Translations under genes and position numbers: made by a program
Assembly: GCA_050747865.1 (NCBI GenBank)
Contig: JBOGJI010000326.1
Span: 1 to 14,810 of the forward strand
Direction: 5' to 3'
Length of the DNA stretch: 14,810 nucleotides
DNA from: JBOGJI01 sp050747865
GTDB lineage: Bacteria > Acidobacteriota > Thermoanaerobaculia > Multivoradales > JAHEKO01
The notes under the pieces: model-generated
The model's database searches: none
The model's input: the letters and a program-made list of their open reading frames with translations, nothing else
Told to the model about the DNA's origin: nothing
Shown here: in pieces, positions 12,722 to 14,810 of the stretch
Layout: each line of letters starts with the position of its first letter
How positions within the stretch are numbered: position 1 is the first letter of the stretch

Positions 12722-14020
12722 TTGAAGCAGAAGCCAGGATCCGGGTCCGTGAAACGTGCGACCGCGCCACTCCTCTTGACCCTCCTCGCCGTCGCGGGGT
12801 GCGGACGCCAGGGAGATCCGCTGCCGCCGCCGAGCCGCGTGCCTGCGCACGTCGCGGACCTCAAAGTCGAGCAACGGGGCGACGAGGTGCGGCTGGAGTT
12901 CCAGTACCCGGCGGTCACCGTGGGCGGACTGCCGCTGCAAGGGATCCGCGCGGTGGAGGTCTGGGAGGCGATCCAGCCCTGGGTGCCCGGGGCTCCGGCC
13001 GCGACGGCTGAGGATGAGCCCGGCGTGACGCTCGAGGAGGTCCCCGGGGAACCGCCCGAGGCGGCAGCCGAAGAAGTTCCGGAGGAGCTGCCGGAGGGAA
13101 CGACGGAAGAAGGGGCCCTCCCCGCCGTCGAACCGGGCGAGGAGGCGAGTCCCGGCGCCGCGCTCCTGCCCCGCATCTCGGCTCCCGAGCTCCAGGCCGC
13201 GGCACAGGCGATCGCCACGATCACGGGTGAGGCTCTGGAGCAGGCCATCGTCGGCGGGCGGGTCGTGCTTTCGTTGTCGCGCCACCAGCTCGGCTCCCTG
13301 CCGGCCGGCGAGCGGGAGGAGGCCGCCGACGAGGCGGAGGGCGCCGAGGAGGTGCTGGAAGCCCACTTCCTCGCCGTCAAGACCACATCCCCCGAAGGCA
13401 AGACGTCGGCGCTCTCCAACCCGGCGCCGCTGCTTCCCGCCGCGCCGCCGCCGCCCCCCTCGGGCCTGGCGGCGACGCCGCGGGAAGAGGGTGTAGAGCT
13501 CGCCTGGCGGCTGCCGCCGGATATCGAGCTCGAAGGCGTGGTCGTCTACCGGCGCGGCGAGCAGGAGACGGGTTTCGGAACGCCCCTGACGACGTTGCCC
13601 GCCGATGCCGAGCTGCACGTCGACGACGACGTCGAGTTCGACCGCACCTACGTGTACGCCGTCGCCGGCCTCGGGCGCCGCGAGCCGCGCGTGCAGAGCG
13701 TCCTGTCCTCCGAGGTCTCGGCGCGGGTCGAGGACGTCTTCGCCCCCGCGCCTCCCTTGCGCGTCGCGGCGTTCCCCGCCCCCGACCGCGTGCGCCTCAT
13801 CTGGGAGGCCTCGACCTCGGGCGACGTGGCGGGCTACCGCGTCGAGCGGCGCACTGCCGACGGAGCCTTCGAGGTCTTGACCCCGCAGCCGCTCACGGCG
13901 CCGGAGTACATCGACACCCGTGTCTTGACCGGCGCCACCTATGTCTACCGCGTGCTGGTGCTGGACCGCGCCGGCAACGTCAGCGAACCCTCCGCCGAGG
14001 AGGTGGTGCGCGTGCCATGA
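12722..14020 (+). CDS. Lipoprotein with LptM-like N-terminus and fibronectin type III-like domains
   Basis: 432 residues from the TTG. The signal sequence KRATAPLLLTLLAVAGC has a good lipobox (VAGC), with lipidation at C27. The mature start CGRQGDPLPPP closely resembles the CG(Q/L)KGPLxxP start of LptM (YifL), the small lipoprotein that aids LptD maturation in E. coli and is also encoded next to dapF. Here the motif is followed by about 390 residues: a first fibronectin-like unit split by a Glu/Pro-rich insert (about 93-145), then two clearer units at about 244-338 and 344-432. In the last, GYRVERRTADGAFEVL and TYVYRVLVLDRAGNVSEPS are typical FN3 strands. GTG starts at 12713 or 12749 are possible; the latter gives MKRATAPLLL. 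It is probably anchored on the periplasmic side of a membrane. A role in LPS-transporter assembly is an inference from the motif and position only. Confidence 0.8.
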   Translation: MKQKPGSGSVKRATAPLLLTLLAVAGCGRQGDPLPPPSRVPAHVADLKVEQRGDEVRLEFQYPAVTVGGLPLQGIRAVEVWEAIQPWVPGAPAATAEDEPGVTLEEVPGEPPEAAAEEVPEELPEGTTEEGALPAVEPGEEASPGAALLPRISAPELQAAAQAIATITGEALEQAIVGGRVVLSLSRHQLGSLPAGEREEAADEAEGAEEVLEAHFLAVKTTSPEGKTSALSNPAPLLPAAPPPPPSGLAATPREEGVELAWRLPPDIELEGVVVYRRGEQETGFGTPLTTLPADAELHVDDDVEFDRTYVYAVAGLGRREPRVQSVLSSEVSARVEDVFAPAPPLRVAAFPAPDRVRLIWEASTSGDVAGYRVERRTADGAFEVLTPQPLTAPEYIDTRVLTGATYVYRVLVLDRAGNVSEPSAEEVVRVP

Positions 14021-14810
14021 GCGTCCTCTATCGCCTGTCGGGCGGTGGAAACGACTTCCTGGCCCTCGCCGAGCCCGAGACGACACCGGGCGAGGAGCGG
14101 ATCCGAGCCTGGTGCTCGCGCGGCCTGTCGCTGGGGGCCGACGGACTGTTCGTGCTGCGTCGGCGCGGGGCCGACGTCGTCATGGACTACTTCAACGCCG
14201 ACGGCCGCGCCGCCGAGCTGTGCCTGAACGGCACCCGCTGCGCCGCGCGGTTATCCCGGCACCTCGGCTGGTGTGACGAAGAGGTCGGACTGATCACGGG
14301 TTGCGGTCCGGTCCGCGCGCGTATCCTCGACGAACAACGCACCGGTCTCGAGCTGCCGGCGCCGGCGGCACCGGAGACCTGTGAAACGGAGGTGGATAGA
14401 ACCCTGTACCGGGGTTGGTTCCTGGAGGTGGGCGTGCCCCACCTGGTGCTCTCGTGGCCGCAGGGGCTGGCCGAGGCGCCGGTCGAGACCGCCGGACCGC
14501 CGCTGCGGCGGCACCCGCGCTTCGGGGAGCGGGGCGCCAACGTCGACTTTGTCCGCTATCTGCCGCCGCATCGTCTGGAGATCCGGACCTTTGAGCGCGG
14601 CGTCGAGGCGGAGACGCTCGCCTGTGGCACCGGCGTGATGGCCGCCGCCGCGGTCGGCGTCGCGCATCATGGGCTGGCGCTCCCGATCGACGCGCTGACC
14701 GCCGGCGGCTTCACCATGCGGGTCGAGGACGCCGGCGCGGGAGAGGACGGGGACCGCTGGCGGCTGTCGGGGGACGCGCGCCTTCTGGCCGTGCTCGATG
14801 CCCTCCCCGC
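14017..14810 (+). CDS. dapF: Diaminopimelate epimerase DapF, 3' end cut by the window
   Basis: 264 codons are visible and the frame is open to the edge; the usual length is about 275-280. DapF interconverts LL- and meso-diaminopimelate for lysine and peptidoglycan synthesis, using two cysteines and no cofactor. Both are present: C69 in ELCLNGTRC and C203 in ERGVEAETLACGTG. GGGNDF (9-14), ADG (41-43), YFNADG (58-63) and GANVDFV (173-179) also fit. Two motifs deviate: the first Cys motif is CLNG instead of CGNG, and the usual GNPH is GVPH (139-142). The ATG overlaps the stop of the lipoprotein gene (ATGA), so the two are probably translationally coupled. A GAGGAGG lies 13 bases upstream, rather far. 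Confidence 0.93.
   Translation, partial: MSVLYRLSGGGNDFLALAEPETTPGEERIRAWCSRGLSLGADGLFVLRRRGADVVMDYFNADGRAAELCLNGTRCAARLSRHLGWCDEEVGLITGCGPVRARILDEQRTGLELPAPAAPETCETEVDRTLYRGWFLEVGVPHLVLSWPQGLAEAPVETAGPPLRRHPRFGERGANVDFVRYLPPHRLEIRTFERGVEAETLACGTGVMAAAAVGVAHHGLALPIDALTAGGFTMRVEDAGAGEDGDRWRLSGDARLLAVLDALP

Noticed and set aside
11294..14086. Minus-strand open frame of 930 codons across hslU and the lipoprotein gene
   Set aside because: Same reasoning: antisense to hslU and a clear lipoprotein, with no coherent protein features.

Overview
The window is about 14.8 kb of very GC-rich DNA, with G or C at most third codon positions. It is densely packed with intact genes, and no RNA genes, insertion sequences or CRISPR arrays were seen. 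An Omp85-type outer-membrane barrel, two probable lipoproteins and an LptM-like motif point to a Gram-negative (diderm) bacterium. Gene content and order look most like Acidobacteriota or a related high-GC lineage. That placement is an inference, because no rRNA is present.

Left part (151-4349, minus strand): a three-gene envelope operon. In transcription order it encodes a small TPR protein with a likely lipoprotein signal, a secreted protein that may have a CsgG/LpoB/TolB-N-like fold, and a 976-residue outer-membrane protein. The last fuses a zinc-peptidase-like domain, a TolB-like beta-propeller and a C-terminal Omp85/D15-type barrel. The first two genes overlap. The third follows 51 bp later behind a near-perfect Shine-Dalgarno site. 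This operon is the least characterised part of the window.

Right part (4522-14810, plus strand): a housekeeping cluster, dprA - topA - trmFO - xerC - hslV - hslU - lipoprotein - dapF (cut by the window end). The first six genes are in the order found in Bacillus subtilis (smf-topA-gid-codV-clpQ-clpY). Where Bacillus has codY, this genome has a lipoprotein whose start resembles LptM/YifL, followed by dapF. In E. coli yifL also sits directly upstream of dapF, with xerC close by, so the window joins two conserved neighbourhoods. The genes cover DNA uptake and processing, DNA topology, tRNA U54 methylation, chromosome dimer resolution, ATP-dependent proteolysis and diaminopimelate synthesis for peptidoglycan.

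Translation signals are mixed. Several genes have clear Shine-Dalgarno sites or overlap the gene before. trmFO and hslV, and less clearly the TPR gene, instead have no Shine-Dalgarno and a -10-like hexamer ending 6-9 nt before a GTG start. This is the signature expected of leaderless transcripts and implies internal promoters inside the plus-strand cluster.
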